Source: JACOTK01 sp038256565 | GTDB lineage: Bacteria > Actinomycetota > Acidimicrobiia > Acidimicrobiales > CADCSY01 | Direction of reading: 5' to 3' | DNA length: 16,206 nt | Assembly: GCA_038256565.1 (NCBI GenBank) | Contig: JBBSKG010000059.1 | Coordinates: forward strand, 1-16,206 | Part shown: one piece after another, positions 1 through 7,558 of the stretch | Layout: every line of letters begins with the position of its first letter | How positions within the stretch are numbered: position 1 is the stretch's first letter | The notes under the pieces: generated by a model | Database searches by the model: none | Told to the model about the DNA's origin: nothing | Seen by the model: only the letters and a program-made list of their open reading frames with translations | Made by a program: the position numbers and the translations under genes

Positions 1-188
1 AGCCGGCCCTCAAGATCGTCGAAGATGTCATTACCGTCGAGGTCTGCCTTAATCGATGATGTTGGTGATGCAGGAAATGACGATGGCCCTTTATTGGCTG
101 CCCCAACCTCACTGACGAGAGAGCCTGCAAGTAGGGCAACTAGGCCAAAAGTGGTGGCAGCTCTGTAACTTCTTGGTAATGAACGCAT
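1..188 (-). CDS. Secreted protein, N-terminal fragment (possible subtilase-type precursor)
   Basis: This minus-strand reading frame runs off the left edge; 62 codons plus two bases are visible. The N-terminus has basic residues (MRSLPRSYR), a hydrophobic core (TFGLVALLAGSLV) and small residues (VGAA) before a Ser/Pro-rich stretch, which is a typical Sec signal peptide. The mature part begins with ADLDGNDIFDDLEGR, an acidic D-x-D-G-N-x-I-x-D-D-L motif. Similar motifs occur in Ca-binding loops and at the start of propeptides of some secreted subtilisin-like proteases, but nothing catalytic is visible here. GTG, ATG and ATG lie in a row at 194-186. The second ATG (188) is chosen because it sits 5 nt after a GGGAG Shine-Dalgarno sequence. 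It is divergent from msrA. Secretion is fairly sure; the function is a guess. Confidence 0.6.
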   Translation of the reverse strand, partial: MRSLPRSYRAATTFGLVALLAGSLVSEVGAANKGPSSFPASPTSSIKADLDGNDIFDDLEGR

Positions 189-305
189 CATCACTCCCAG
201 TGCAATCGCTGTTTTTGTAAGTGCTTTTGAGAGTCTTGCATACGATCTTTTGAGCTGTGGATTTGGTCACAAATAAATTCGCGCTCACATTAAGAAAGAA
301 GCTTC

Positions 306-311
306 TAGGCT
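306..311 (+). promoter_or_regulatory. -10 box of leaderless msrA promoter
   Basis: TAGGCT (TANNNT) lies 6 nt before the msrA ATG at 318, so transcription would start at or next to the start codon. No convincing -35 box is visible. The 189-317 gap between the two divergent genes holds no gene. Confidence 0.5.
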
Positions 312-317
312 GAGGCA

Positions 318-968
318 ATGTCGCTGTTTTCGCATGGAACTAAAACCCAGATGGTGGCCGCTGATGAGGCATTGCCCGGTAGGGATCAACCGTTGTTGGT
401 GCCCGAACAACACTTCGTTAACGGTCATCGTCTCGTCCCACCTTTTCCTGAAGGCATGGAGCAAGCCATCTTTGGGATGGGCTGTTTCTGGGGAGCAGAG
501 CGAATTTTCTGGCAAGCAGACGGTGTGTATTCGACGTCGGTGGGTTATAGCGGCGGCTTTACGCCCAACCCTTTTTACGAAGAGGTGTGTAGCGCCAGGA
601 CTGGCCATACCGAAGTGGTGTTGGTTGTCTTCGACCCTTCGGTGACGAGCTATGCCGCTATGTTGCAATTGTTTTGGGAACAGCACGACCCGACTCAAGG
701 CATGCGCCAAGGTGGTGATATCGGCACGCAGTATCGTTCTGCGCTTTATTGGTTTAGCGAAACACAGCGCACGATGGCCAAGAGTTCGTTAAATGATTAC
801 CAAGATGCGCTTACAAACAAAGGCTTTTCTCCCATAAGTACTGAAGTGAGACAAGCCCCGACATTTTATTACGCTGAGGATTATCACCAGCAGTACCTAG
901 CCAAAAACCCGAATGGCTATTGCGGAATTGGCGGCACGGGCGTTTCTTGTGCGATCCCGAGTGCTTGA
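318..968 (+). CDS. msrA: Peptide methionine sulfoxide reductase MsrA
   Basis: Reduces the S-epimer of methionine sulfoxide, free or in proteins, repairing oxidised proteins in the cytoplasm with thioredoxin as the usual reductant. The 216-residue product matches the long E. coli-type MsrA along its whole length. It has the N-terminal extension (ALPGR..., VNGH, GMEQAIF), the catalytic motif GCFWGAE with Cys56, the GYSGG and TGHTEVV blocks, HDPTQGMRQGGDIGTQYRS, and the C-terminal YAEDYHQQYL...GYCGIGG, with likely resolving cysteines Cys202 and Cys211. The ATG at 318 is preceded by TAGGCT at 306-311, 6 nt away, which suggests a leaderless mRNA. The stop codon overlaps the next gene's start as TGATG, so the two are probably translated together. 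No abnormality seen. Confidence 0.96.
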   Translation: MSLFSHGTKTQMVAADEALPGRDQPLLVPEQHFVNGHRLVPPFPEGMEQAIFGMGCFWGAERIFWQADGVYSTSVGYSGGFTPNPFYEEVCSARTGHTEVVLVVFDPSVTSYAAMLQLFWEQHDPTQGMRQGGDIGTQYRSALYWFSETQRTMAKSSLNDYQDALTNKGFSPISTEVRQAPTFYYAEDYHQQYLAKNPNGYCGIGGTGVSCAIPSA

Positions 969-1762
969 TGCCTGACACCTTGAGCGTTGTTGATGAGGGT
1001 CGGGTTCGGACGATTACGTTGCAGCGTCCGGAGAAGAAGAACGCACTTACCCCTGAACTTGCGTGGGCTTTGATCGGCGAGGTTGAGCGAGCTACTCATG
1101 ATGATGATGTTTGGGTTATCGCCATAAGCGGCAGCGGCGATTCATTTTGTTCAGGCCTTGATCTTTCGGCGGCGACCGCATCTGGTTCGCCGTTGTCTCC
1201 CCAAGAAGATTTCCTAGATGATCTTTCATGGGTGGGCCGCATTCCATTGGTGTTGCGCCAACTCTGCGACAAGCCCGTTGTGGGTGGCATTAATGGAGTC
1301 GCAGCAGGTGCAGGTATGGCATTGGCAATGGCTACCGATATTCGCCTTGGGGCAGCGAGCCTCCGCTTCATTGCGGGTTATCCACGAATCGGAGCCTCGC
1401 CTGATGCCGGGCTCACCTGGACTTTGCCCCAGGCGATTGGCTACGAGCAGGCAATGCGTTTCTTGTTAGAAAATCGCACTGTCAATGCGGAAGAGGCGCT
1501 CCGTCTCGGCCTTGTGGGCGAAGTAGTTGACGACGCGAAGTTTGCAGCACGTCTTGGTGAATACTGCGCCATGTTGGCTGAGCGTTCGCCGCTTGCAAGT
1601 CGCCTTACCAAGCGTGGAGTTACTCGTGCTGTGAGTATCGATCTTGAATCACAGGTGCGTTACGAACTAGCCAATATCTTGCGAGCCTTTCGTTCAGGTG
1701 ACTCACAAGAAGCTCGTGCAGCCTTCTTTGAGAAACGTCCCCCAGTATTCAAAGGCGTTTAG
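968..1762 (+). CDS. Enoyl-CoA hydratase/isomerase (crotonase) family protein
   Basis: A 264-residue crotonase-fold enzyme expected to act on an acyl-CoA thioester in the cytoplasm. Oxyanion-hole segments are visible at FCSGLDL (60-66) and GINGVAAGAGMAL (107-119). The region that carries the second catalytic acid in enoyl-CoA hydratases reads PRIGASPDAG (139-148), with Asp146 and no Glu. This pattern is seen in PaaG/PaaB-like isomerases, where an Asp is the catalytic acid. An isomerase role, for example on ring-epoxide or unsaturated acyl-CoAs, is therefore as likely as hydration. The ATG at 968 is chosen because it overlaps the msrA stop by one base; a longer in-frame start at 920 lies inside msrA and encodes unlikely residues. 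Converges with rimO, with only 12 nt between the stops. Family sure, substrate unknown. Confidence 0.9.
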   Translation: MPDTLSVVDEGRVRTITLQRPEKKNALTPELAWALIGEVERATHDDDVWVIAISGSGDSFCSGLDLSAATASGSPLSPQEDFLDDLSWVGRIPLVLRQLCDKPVVGGINGVAAGAGMALAMATDIRLGAASLRFIAGYPRIGASPDAGLTWTLPQAIGYEQAMRFLLENRTVNAEEALRLGLVGEVVDDAKFAARLGEYCAMLAERSPLASRLTKRGVTRAVSIDLESQVRYELANILRAFRSGDSQEARAAFFEKRPPVFKGV

Positions 1763-1793
1763 GTTGCGGTTAGATCAGGTTGCGGTTAGATCA
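1762..1793. repeat. 16-bp tandem duplication at the ECH/rimO junction
   Basis: GGTTGCGGTTAGATCA occurs twice head to tail (1762-1777 and 1778-1793). The first copy holds the rimO stop codon (TGA, minus strand, 1775-1777) and follows the crotonase stop directly. The second copy encodes the last residues of RimO (DLTAT). This looks like a recent small duplication across the rimO 3' end. Confidence 0.9.
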
Positions 1794-3037
1794 GGGCCTT
1801 CGGCGGCAGTGATCACAACTGTTGCCAATGTTCCTGGAACTAGATCGTTAGCAACGTGAACAATCCCATCGATCTCGGGAGCTTCACGATAGGTGCGGCC
1901 GACTCCGGGAATATCAATTAGCACTTCGACTACTTTGCCGATCAAATCATCACGCCGCTTCGCTGTGATGGCGTCTTGGCGTTCGCTTAATTCGGTGAGT
2001 CGCTCGGCAACGAGTGCGTCGGGCACAGTGCCATCAAGCCCTGCTGCATAGGTTCCGTCTTCTGGAGAATATGAGAAGAACCCACACCAATCGAGCTGTG
2101 CTTCTTCTATGAAACAAAGTAGGGCATCGTGATCGGCCTCGGTTTCTCCGGGGTAGCCAACGATGAAATTAGAACGAAAAGTGGCCCCGGGCTCGATGGC
2201 TCTAATGGCCTTGATGCGTTCGAGAAAACGCTTCCCGTCTCCCCAGCGACGCATGCGCGCCAAGAGAGGACGAGACACGTGCTGCAGGGAAAGATCGAAG
2301 TAAGGAACGCCTGTGGTGATGATGGTTTCGATTAGTTCATCGGTCAGGTCCGAGGGGTACAAGTACAACAGACGTACCCGCTCAACTCGTTCAGTCACAG
2401 CCTTTAACAAAGGAACGATCGCTCGTTCACCCTTGCCTTGGTCTCGTCCATAGGCTGCTAGATCTTGAGCAACAAGTACCACCTCTTGCACGTGGAGTTC
2501 GTCTACTTCTTTCAGAATTGATTCTTTTGAACGACTGCGCTGAGGACCTCGAAACGAGGGAATGGCACAAAAGCCACATGCTCGATCGCACCCTTCGGCG
2601 ATTTTGACGTAGGCCCAGGGAACAGCACTTGCGGGGCGAGGAAGTTCGAGCAGGTCAAACGCTGGCATGACATATTGCCCCGCAGCCAACGCCGCATTGG
2701 GGCGACTTGTGCCCAAGGTGACAGGTACGCCAAAGCCAACGACTGCATCGACTTCTGGAAGTGCAACTGCCAGTTCGTTGCCGTATCGCTCAGCCATACA
2801 ACCAGTCACCACCAGCTCTGAGCCAGACTTACGAACGTCACCAAGAGCCAGGATGGTGTCGATCGATTCTTGTCGAGCAGCCTCAATGAATGCACAGGTA
2901 TTGACGACCACAAGGTCAGCCTCATCGGGGGAGCTAGCTGGCAACATGCCATCTGTAATGAGCGTGCCTTCTAATTTGTCAGAGTCAACCTGATTTTTGG
3001 GACAGCCCAACGTGTGCATCCAATAGCGACGGGCCAT
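1775..3037 (-). CDS. rimO: Ribosomal protein S12 methylthiotransferase RimO
   Basis: Radical-SAM enzyme that adds a methylthio group to a conserved aspartate of ribosomal protein S12, using two 4Fe-4S clusters. The 420-residue protein has all three parts. The N-terminal MTTase domain carries cluster-binding Cys12 (MHTLGCPKNQVDSDK), Cys48 (NTCAF) and Cys80 (TGCMAE). The radical-SAM CxxxCxxC motif is at Cys150/154/157 (EGCDRACGFC). A C-terminal TRAM domain begins near residue 365. The GCPKNxVDSD N-terminus is RimO-like; MiaB has GCQMN. The ATG at 3037 is chosen over an in-frame TTG at 3046 because a TAGCCT -10 box ends 8 nt upstream and overlaps the TTG. Its Fe-S clusters make the nearby nfuA a plausible supplier, although that gene is on the other strand. 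Intact. Confidence 0.95.
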   Translation of the reverse strand: MARRYWMHTLGCPKNQVDSDKLEGTLITDGMLPASSPDEADLVVVNTCAFIEAARQESIDTILALGDVRKSGSELVVTGCMAERYGNELAVALPEVDAVVGFGVPVTLGTSRPNAALAAGQYVMPAFDLLELPRPASAVPWAYVKIAEGCDRACGFCAIPSFRGPQRSRSKESILKEVDELHVQEVVLVAQDLAAYGRDQGKGERAIVPLLKAVTERVERVRLLYLYPSDLTDELIETIITTGVPYFDLSLQHVSRPLLARMRRWGDGKRFLERIKAIRAIEPGATFRSNFIVGYPGETEADHDALLCFIEEAQLDWCGFFSYSPEDGTYAAGLDGTVPDALVAERLTELSERQDAITAKRRDDLIGKVVEVLIDIPGVGRTYREAPEIDGIVHVANDLVPGTLATVVITAAEGPDLTAT

Positions 3038-3045
3038 AACCCACA

Positions 3046-3051
3046 AGGCTA
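3046..3051 (-). promoter_or_regulatory. -10 box of leaderless rimO promoter
   Basis: TAGCCT on the minus strand lies 8 nt before the rimO ATG (3037). It is identical to the -10 proposed for nfuA. It sits in the 79-nt gap after the Nudix gene, so rimO probably has its own promoter. Confidence 0.5.
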
Positions 3052-3116
3052 CCGGTCCTCGGTTCGCCTGGTCTTTTCCCGCACAAGGTCACCTATCCGC
3101 TGAACCTCTAAGGTTT

Positions 3117-3764
3117 CTAGCCGCTGAAGAAGCGTGCGGGGGCTCGAGTGGCGTTGACATCGTTTCTGACCATGCTTACGACAGGTGAGCAACGTTCGGG
3201 AAGTTGGTCAGGCACGAACCAGTCGATATCTGCGACTTCGGTATCGAATATTTGGCGGGGTTCCCCGCCGATAACCGAACATGCGAAATAGACACCGATG
3301 TGTTGACGCCGTCCATACATAGCGACGAGGCCATTGACTGCTACCTCATAGCCTGTCTCTTCACTGACTTCTCGTGTAACTGCATCTACAGGAGTTTCAC
3401 CTACCTCAAGTTCTCCTCCTGGTAGCCCCCAAGCCTTAAAGCCATATGCCTGATGGACCAGCAGCACGCGTCCCGTCTCGTCAGTGACCCATGCGAAGGT
3501 GCCTACATCTGCGTTTAGTTTCAGCGGGTCGATCCCAGGAGCCGCAGCAATAGCTTGATGAGCGGTGCCTGCATCAGCGTAGAGATCTATTTCTATGATC
3601 TCGCACGCCAACTCGCCTGGGTGTACTACCGAGACACAAGAGAAGCCTTGCCCGATCAATACCTCAACATGACCTTGATGATCTAGCACGGGGTATCGAA
3701 AGTCTCGGCCAAGTTGATGTGCAAGGTCGAGGTTCGGTACGACGATCAACAGCGGAAGATCCAT
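3117..3764 (-). CDS. Nudix hydrolase with extra N-terminal region
   Basis: Metal-dependent pyrophosphohydrolase of nucleoside diphosphates linked to another moiety; the substrate cannot be told from the sequence. A perfect Nudix box GX5EX7REUXEEXGU lies at residues 117-139 (G117, E123, R131-E132, E135-E136, G138). The Nudix fold covers roughly residues 86-205 and includes a typical WGLPGGELE lead-in. Residues 1-85 are not part of the usual Nudix fold. They begin with a hydrophobic strand (LPLLIVVPNLDLAHQLG) and look like a small alpha/beta domain I do not recognise. The ATG at 3764 has no clear Shine-Dalgarno sequence; TAAACA, a near -10 box, lies 7 nt upstream. It lies upstream of rimO on the same strand, with a 79-nt gap. 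It is divergent from nfuA. Confidence 0.9.
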   Translation of the reverse strand: MDLPLLIVVPNLDLAHQLGRDFRYPVLDHQGHVEVLIGQGFSCVSVVHPGELACEIIEIDLYADAGTAHQAIAAAPGIDPLKLNADVGTFAWVTDETGRVLLVHQAYGFKAWGLPGGELEVGETPVDAVTREVSEETGYEVAVNGLVAMYGRRQHIGVYFACSVIGGEPRQIFDTEVADIDWFVPDQLPERCSPVVSMVRNDVNATRAPARFFSG

Positions 3765-3892
3765 GTTTCAATGTTTAGCCTGCTCACCGAACTCGTGACA
3801 GGAAATCGACGAATCCGTTGCACGACTTGGAAATCGACGAGCTGGCCTGAAGGGAAAGAAAAGGCAACGTAGAAAGTCGAGCAAAGGTGCCG

Positions 3893-3898
3893 TAGCCT
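3893..3898 (+). promoter_or_regulatory. -10 box of leaderless nfuA promoter
   Basis: TAGCCT lies 7 nt before the nfuA ATG (3906), within CGTAGCCTTGG; the rimO promoter has the closely similar GGTAGCCTTGT. No -35 consensus seen. Confidence 0.5.
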
Positions 3899-3905
3899 TG
3901 GTCGC

Positions 3906-4520
3906 ATGGCTACTAGCGACGCTCCTATCGTCATCGTTTCGGAAAAGGCACGAACAGAGATTTTGGCCATGCGCTCAGCCGAGGCTGAGGGTGACACGCT
4001 TGCTTTGGCAATAGCGGTTACCGGCCACTCGGGCAATGAGTATGCATATGAGCTGACGTTTGAACCGCTTGGCGACTTGCCGAATGGAGTTCAGCTATAT
4101 CAAAGCGGCGATTTGCCTGTAGCTATTGGCGAGGATGACGAGCACAGGTTGCGTGGGTCAGTTCTTGATCTCGTTGACCCAACAGGTCTGGTGTTGCGCA
4201 ACCCAAACCGCCCTCCGCCGCCGGTTGTGCCGGGTTCGCTCGAACTCACTGGCACAGTAGAGGAGCGTCTTGCACAACTTCTCGAAGGTGAGATTAACCC
4301 CATGTTGGCTAGCCACGGTGGCTTTGCGGCAATGGACCGAGTTGAAGATGGCGTTGCATACCTATCAATGGGTGGCGGTTGCCAAGGCTGTGGCCTAGCC
4401 CAGATGACACTTACTGAAGGCATCAAAACAAGCGTTCTTGAACAGATCCCCGAAATTACAACCGTGGTCGACATCACAGACCACGGAGCCGGCACAAACC
4501 CGTTCTACGACCCAGTCTGA
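3906..4520 (+). CDS. nfuA: NfuA-type Fe-S cluster carrier
   Basis: A 204-residue protein with an N-terminal A-type-carrier-like (HesB) half (about residues 8-95) and a C-terminal NifU domain (about 115-195). The NifU part has the cluster-binding CxxC as GGGCQGCGLAQMTL (Cys159 and Cys162). The N-terminal half lacks the A-type cysteines, as in known NfuA proteins, where it is thought to help recognise targets. Such proteins bind a 4Fe-4S cluster at a dimer interface and pass it to apo-proteins. A Pro-rich linker (NRPPPPVVPG) joins the halves. The start codon follows a TAGCCT box by 7 nt. It is divergent from the Nudix gene and converges with dxs. Confidence 0.9.
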   Translation: MATSDAPIVIVSEKARTEILAMRSAEAEGDTLALAIAVTGHSGNEYAYELTFEPLGDLPNGVQLYQSGDLPVAIGEDDEHRLRGSVLDLVDPTGLVLRNPNRPPPPVVPGSLELTGTVEERLAQLLEGEINPMLASHGGFAAMDRVEDGVAYLSMGGGCQGCGLAQMTLTEGIKTSVLEQIPEITTVVDITDHGAGTNPFYDPV

Positions 4521-4594
4521 CCCAGTGGATTGACAAGGACAGGCATTCTTCGTTCATCGGTACCTGAACGTTTGGCTGCGGGTCTGTCGGTTCC

Positions 4595-4622
4595 TAACGA
4601 GTGAGCCTCAGCTCGCTCGTTA
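4595..4622. terminator. Hairpin between convergent nfuA and dxs
   Basis: TAACGAGTGAGC (4595-4606) pairs with GCTCGCTCGTTA (4611-4622) around a CTCA loop, giving a 12-bp stem with one G-T wobble. It lies in the 117-bp gap between the two stop codons. Neither side has a U-tract, so termination is inferred mainly from position; actinobacterial terminators often lack U-tracts. Confidence 0.55.
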
Positions 4623-4637
4623 ACGCTTTGCTGAGCC

Positions 4638-6494
4638 TTAGGCCAGGGAGATAGGTGAGCCGCTCAGGGCTTTAGTGGTGGAAGCGGTGATGCCTGAGGC
4701 GTCTAGGCCGAGTGAGGCGAGGATTTGATCAGGCTTTCCTTGTGCGATGTATTCGTCGGGTATACCGAGAACCAATATGGGTGGGCTGATTCTGCGTTCG
4801 GTTAGACCACTAATTTCGTCGGCAATACGACTACCCACGCCACCGATGCGAACGCCGTCTTCAATGGTCACAACTAGCGAATGTTCGGCGGCATCAAGCA
4901 GCATTTCGACATCGAGAGGTTTGACAACTCGTACGTCCCAAACCGTGGCTGATATGCAAGATTCGGCTAGAAGCGCCGCAGCTTGTTCGGCAACTTCCAC
5001 CATCTTGCCAACAGCCAAAATGGCAACTTCTCCATCACCTCGCATGACCCTGCGGGCCTTGAGGCCTGAACCAACCTGATCGAATGGCACCTGGCGCGCT
5101 GCGGTCTTTGCCCAACGAATAGAACTTGGCCCAGTGGTGATTGACAGGGCTGTATTGAACATCACTTCGATCTCTTGATAAGAGGAAGGAGCGAACATGG
5201 TCATGCCAGGGACTTTGGCGAGTAGGGCCATGTCGAGAACGCCATGATGCGAGGGTCCATCGTCACCAGTAATGCCAGCTCGGTCGAGACAGAAGATCAC
5301 AGGTTGGCTATGCAGGCCTACATCGAGGTTTACCTGGTCAAAGGCTCGAGTGAGAAAGGTCGAATAGAGCGCCACTACGGGACGCAGCCCCCCCATTGCC
5401 ATACCAGCGGCAGCAGTAACGGCATGTTGTTCGGCGATGCCTACGTCGAGCATGCGATCACCAAAACGTTCGGCAAAAGGCAACAGGCCAGTCGAGTCAG
5501 GCATAGCGGCTGTAATTGCCACAATCGATTTATCGCGTTCGGCAGCAGCGATGAGAGTGTCGGTGAACGCTGCGGTATAAGAACCAGGCTTTAGTTCGGA
5601 TGTGTCATGAAGACACTTGATGGGGTCATCTTCGGCAGGCGGATATCCACGGCCCTTTTGGGTTACCACGTGTAACACGATCGGGCCGTCGTGTTCAGTG
5701 GCTTGGCGAAGGGCAAACTCCATCTCGGCGATATTGTGGCCATCGAATGGGCCGACGTAGCGCACGCCGAGCATTTCAAAGAAAGCGGGAGGCTCGAATA
5801 TTTCCCGAAGAGCTGCTTTTGCGCCCTCTAGTCCTTTTTCAAGTCGGTCTCCAACAACCGGAAGATCATGGAGGGCTTGTTCAAGCCTGCGTTGGCGGCG
5901 CATGTAGGTTGGGTTGAGGCGAATTTTGCTCAGCTCATGAGAAAGGTTCGACACCGTTGGCGCATAGGAGCGGCCGTTGTCGTTCAAGATGATGATGACT
6001 TGACTGTTCGCATGGCCGAGATTGTTAAGACCCTCGTAGGCCATGCCCCCAGTCATTGAGCCGTCGCCGATGATTGCCACGATCTTACGCTTTGTCCCGT
6101 TGAGGCCATCAGCAACGGAAAGCCCATGGGCATAACTCAAGATGGTTGAAGCATGACTGTTTTCAATCCAGTCGTGTTCAGACTCGGCGCGGCTTGGGTA
6201 ACCCGAAAGCCCCCCAGGCTGGCGTAGATGCGCAAACTCCGCAGCTCTTCCCGTCACAATTTTGTGCACGTAAGCCTGATGTCCGGTGTCCCACAAGATG
6301 AGGTCACGAGGTGAATCGAATACTCGATGAACGGCAAGGGTCAGTTCAACAGCACCGAGATTTGAACCAAGATGGCCACCAGCACTTGAGACTGCATCGA
6401 CGATAAACGTTCTGATTTCGTCGGCTAGCAGGACAAGGTCGCCTGACGAGAGTTCATGCAGGTCGCTCGGGTTTTTAATTTTCTCGAGAAACAT
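4638..6494 (-). CDS. dxs: 1-deoxy-D-xylulose-5-phosphate synthase
   Basis: First enzyme of the MEP pathway: a thiamine-diphosphate-dependent condensation of pyruvate with glyceraldehyde-3-phosphate that feeds isoprenoids such as undecaprenyl phosphate and menaquinone. The 618-residue length is normal. Visible motifs: His41 in GGHLGSNLG, His72 in DTGHQAYVHK, the ThDP/Mg motif GDGSMTGG (143-150) with NDN at 171-173, the NDNGRSYAPT actinobacterial variant (171-180), catalytic Glu355 in DVGIAEQHAVT, and the pyrimidine-binding segment following it. The C-terminal transketolase domain (about 490-605) is complete. The ATG at 6494 lies 11 nt after a GGAAGG sequence, a rather long spacing. No leaderless-type -10 box is visible. 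Converges with nfuA across a hairpin. Confidence 0.97.
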   Translation of the reverse strand: MFLEKIKNPSDLHELSSGDLVLLADEIRTFIVDAVSSAGGHLGSNLGAVELTLAVHRVFDSPRDLILWDTGHQAYVHKIVTGRAAEFAHLRQPGGLSGYPSRAESEHDWIENSHASTILSYAHGLSVADGLNGTKRKIVAIIGDGSMTGGMAYEGLNNLGHANSQVIIILNDNGRSYAPTVSNLSHELSKIRLNPTYMRRQRRLEQALHDLPVVGDRLEKGLEGAKAALREIFEPPAFFEMLGVRYVGPFDGHNIAEMEFALRQATEHDGPIVLHVVTQKGRGYPPAEDDPIKCLHDTSELKPGSYTAAFTDTLIAAAERDKSIVAITAAMPDSTGLLPFAERFGDRMLDVGIAEQHAVTAAAGMAMGGLRPVVALYSTFLTRAFDQVNLDVGLHSQPVIFCLDRAGITGDDGPSHHGVLDMALLAKVPGMTMFAPSSYQEIEVMFNTALSITTGPSSIRWAKTAARQVPFDQVGSGLKARRVMRGDGEVAILAVGKMVEVAEQAAALLAESCISATVWDVRVVKPLDVEMLLDAAEHSLVVTIEDGVRIGGVGSRIADEISGLTERRISPPILVLGIPDEYIAQGKPDQILASLGLDASGITASTTKALSGSPISLA

Positions 6495-6652
6495 GCCGAG
6501 TGAGTCCTTCCCGGAAGCTACTGATTTTCAATGCCACCAGGGGTTGCGAGTTGTTTGTTGACGGTACCCGTCCATTGTATGTTTCGACGACTTCCATGAG
6601 GTTCCTTTGTTCATCTTTAGGGCCATTACGACCCTGTCGCATTATTTTGGGC
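6495..6652. other. Upstream region of dxs, no gene assigned
   Basis: This stretch separates the dxs start from the inverted-repeat element at 6653. Short open frames exist on both strands (for example minus 6475-6711), but they lack recognisable protein features, overlap the dxs start or the repeat, and have no ribosome-binding site. It presumably holds the dxs promoter, but no -35/-10 pair stands out. Confidence 0.4.
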
Positions 6653-6760
6653 TTAAGGACCCGAGACAAAACTACTTGCGCGGCCGAAGGCCGAAAGTGA
6701 ATACACCACAAAGGTTAAGTATGTAAGCGCCGCGTAAGTAGTTTTGTCACTGGTCCTAAC
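6653..6760 (+). repeat. Structured inverted-repeat element, copy A
   Basis: A 20-bp helix pairs 6665-6684 with 6729-6748, perfect except for one G-T wobble (6678/6735). A 3x3 internal loop follows (6662-6664 against 6749-6751), then a 6-bp outer helix (6656-6661 with 6752-6757, GGACC/GGTCC). The 44-nt centre starts with an alternative mini-hairpin CGGCC-GAA-GGCCG (6681-6693). A second, related element lies downstream of the SDR gene in the same orientation (7559-7663). The right outer arm ends 18 nt before the SDR -10 box. No coding capacity, and no clear target-site duplication. It may be a structured RNA, a MITE or REP-like repeat, or a DNA-level hairpin. Confidence 0.8.
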
Positions 6761-6774
6761 GGATGCCTTGGGAC

Positions 6775-6780
6775 TACGGT
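6775..6780 (+). promoter_or_regulatory. -10 box of leaderless SDR promoter
   Basis: TACGGT lies 7 nt before ATG 6788. It overlaps an in-frame GTG (6779), which argues that the ATG is the true start. The -35 position falls in the right outer arm of repeat copy A. Confidence 0.5.
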
Positions 6781-6787
6781 GACGCAC

Positions 6788-7555
6788 ATGAGTAATCCAT
6801 TTGATTTGAGCGGCAAGGTTGCGTTGGTGACCGGAGGCAATAGTGGCATTGGTTTGGGTATGGCCCGAGCCCTTGCATTAGCTGGTGCTGACGTTGCCAT
6901 TTGGGGAACTAACGAAGAAAAGAATGCCAAGGCCGAGGCCGAGCTGAAAACGCTTGGCACTAATGTCGTGGCGGTTCGTTGCGATGTTGGCGATGAAGAA
7001 CAGGTGATTTCTGCTTTCGCCGAGACACTCGCTGCCGTGGGCAAGGTAGACGCATGCTTTGCCAATGCCGGCACGGCGGGTTTTGCTCCATCGTTTATGG
7101 AAATGCCCTTGGAGGAGTGGCGGCGCGTCATGCGTATAAATCTTGAAGGAGCGTTCTTGACGCTGCGTGAAGCCTCTCGTCACATGGTCAAGCGAGGCGA
7201 AGGAGGCAGTCTCGTTGCCACTTCATCTCTGGCCGCTGTTGAAGGACAAGCGAAGGGCCAGCATTACGCAGCGACTAAGGGCGGAATCATTTCGATGATG
7301 AAGGCCATCGCAGTTGAACTCGCTCGCAATGAGATTCGCGCTAACACCATCTTGCCTGGGTGGATCGAGACCCCAATGGCCTCGCCTGCGCTCAACTGGG
7401 ATCGCTTTCGTGACAAGGTGCTTCCTCGTGTCCCCGCACGTCGATGGGGTGTTCCCGATGATTTCGGCGGCATAGCGGTTTACCTAGCCAGTGCAGCGTC
7501 GGCGTATCACACGGGTGACACGTTCATGATCGACGGTGGTTACTCGATCTTCTAG
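6788..7555 (+). CDS. Short-chain dehydrogenase/reductase (classical SDR)
   Basis: NAD(P)-dependent oxidoreductase of 255 residues. It has the cofactor motif TGGNSGIG (15-22), the D66-V67 adenine-contact region, NAG (93-95), and catalytic residues Asn118, Ser147, Tyr160 and Lys164 (YAATK). The PG...TPM segment and the C-terminal GDTFMIDGGYSIF are typical of the FabG-like/gluconate-dehydrogenase-like group. The substrate cannot be assigned. The residue after the second beta strand is not an obvious Asp or Arg, so NAD versus NADP preference is left open. The ATG at 6788 follows a TACGGT box by 7 nt; the GTG at 6779 would overlap that box. The gene stands alone between two related inverted-repeat elements. 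Converges with the PAP2 gene. Confidence 0.93.
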   Translation: MSNPFDLSGKVALVTGGNSGIGLGMARALALAGADVAIWGTNEEKNAKAEAELKTLGTNVVAVRCDVGDEEQVISAFAETLAAVGKVDACFANAGTAGFAPSFMEMPLEEWRRVMRINLEGAFLTLREASRHMVKRGEGGSLVATSSLAAVEGQAKGQHYAATKGGIISMMKAIAVELARNEIRANTILPGWIETPMASPALNWDRFRDKVLPRVPARRWGVPDDFGGIAVYLASAASAYHTGDTFMIDGGYSIF

Positions 7556-7558
7556 ACG

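Noticed and set aside
920..967. Upstream start of the crotonase gene inside msrA
   Set aside because: The extension encodes residues unlike the family, and the one-base TGATG overlap gives a natural start at 968.
6475..6711. Minus-strand ORF upstream of dxs (78 aa)
   Set aside because: It overlaps the dxs start and the left arm of element A, lacks a Shine-Dalgarno sequence or leaderless box, and has no recognisable features.
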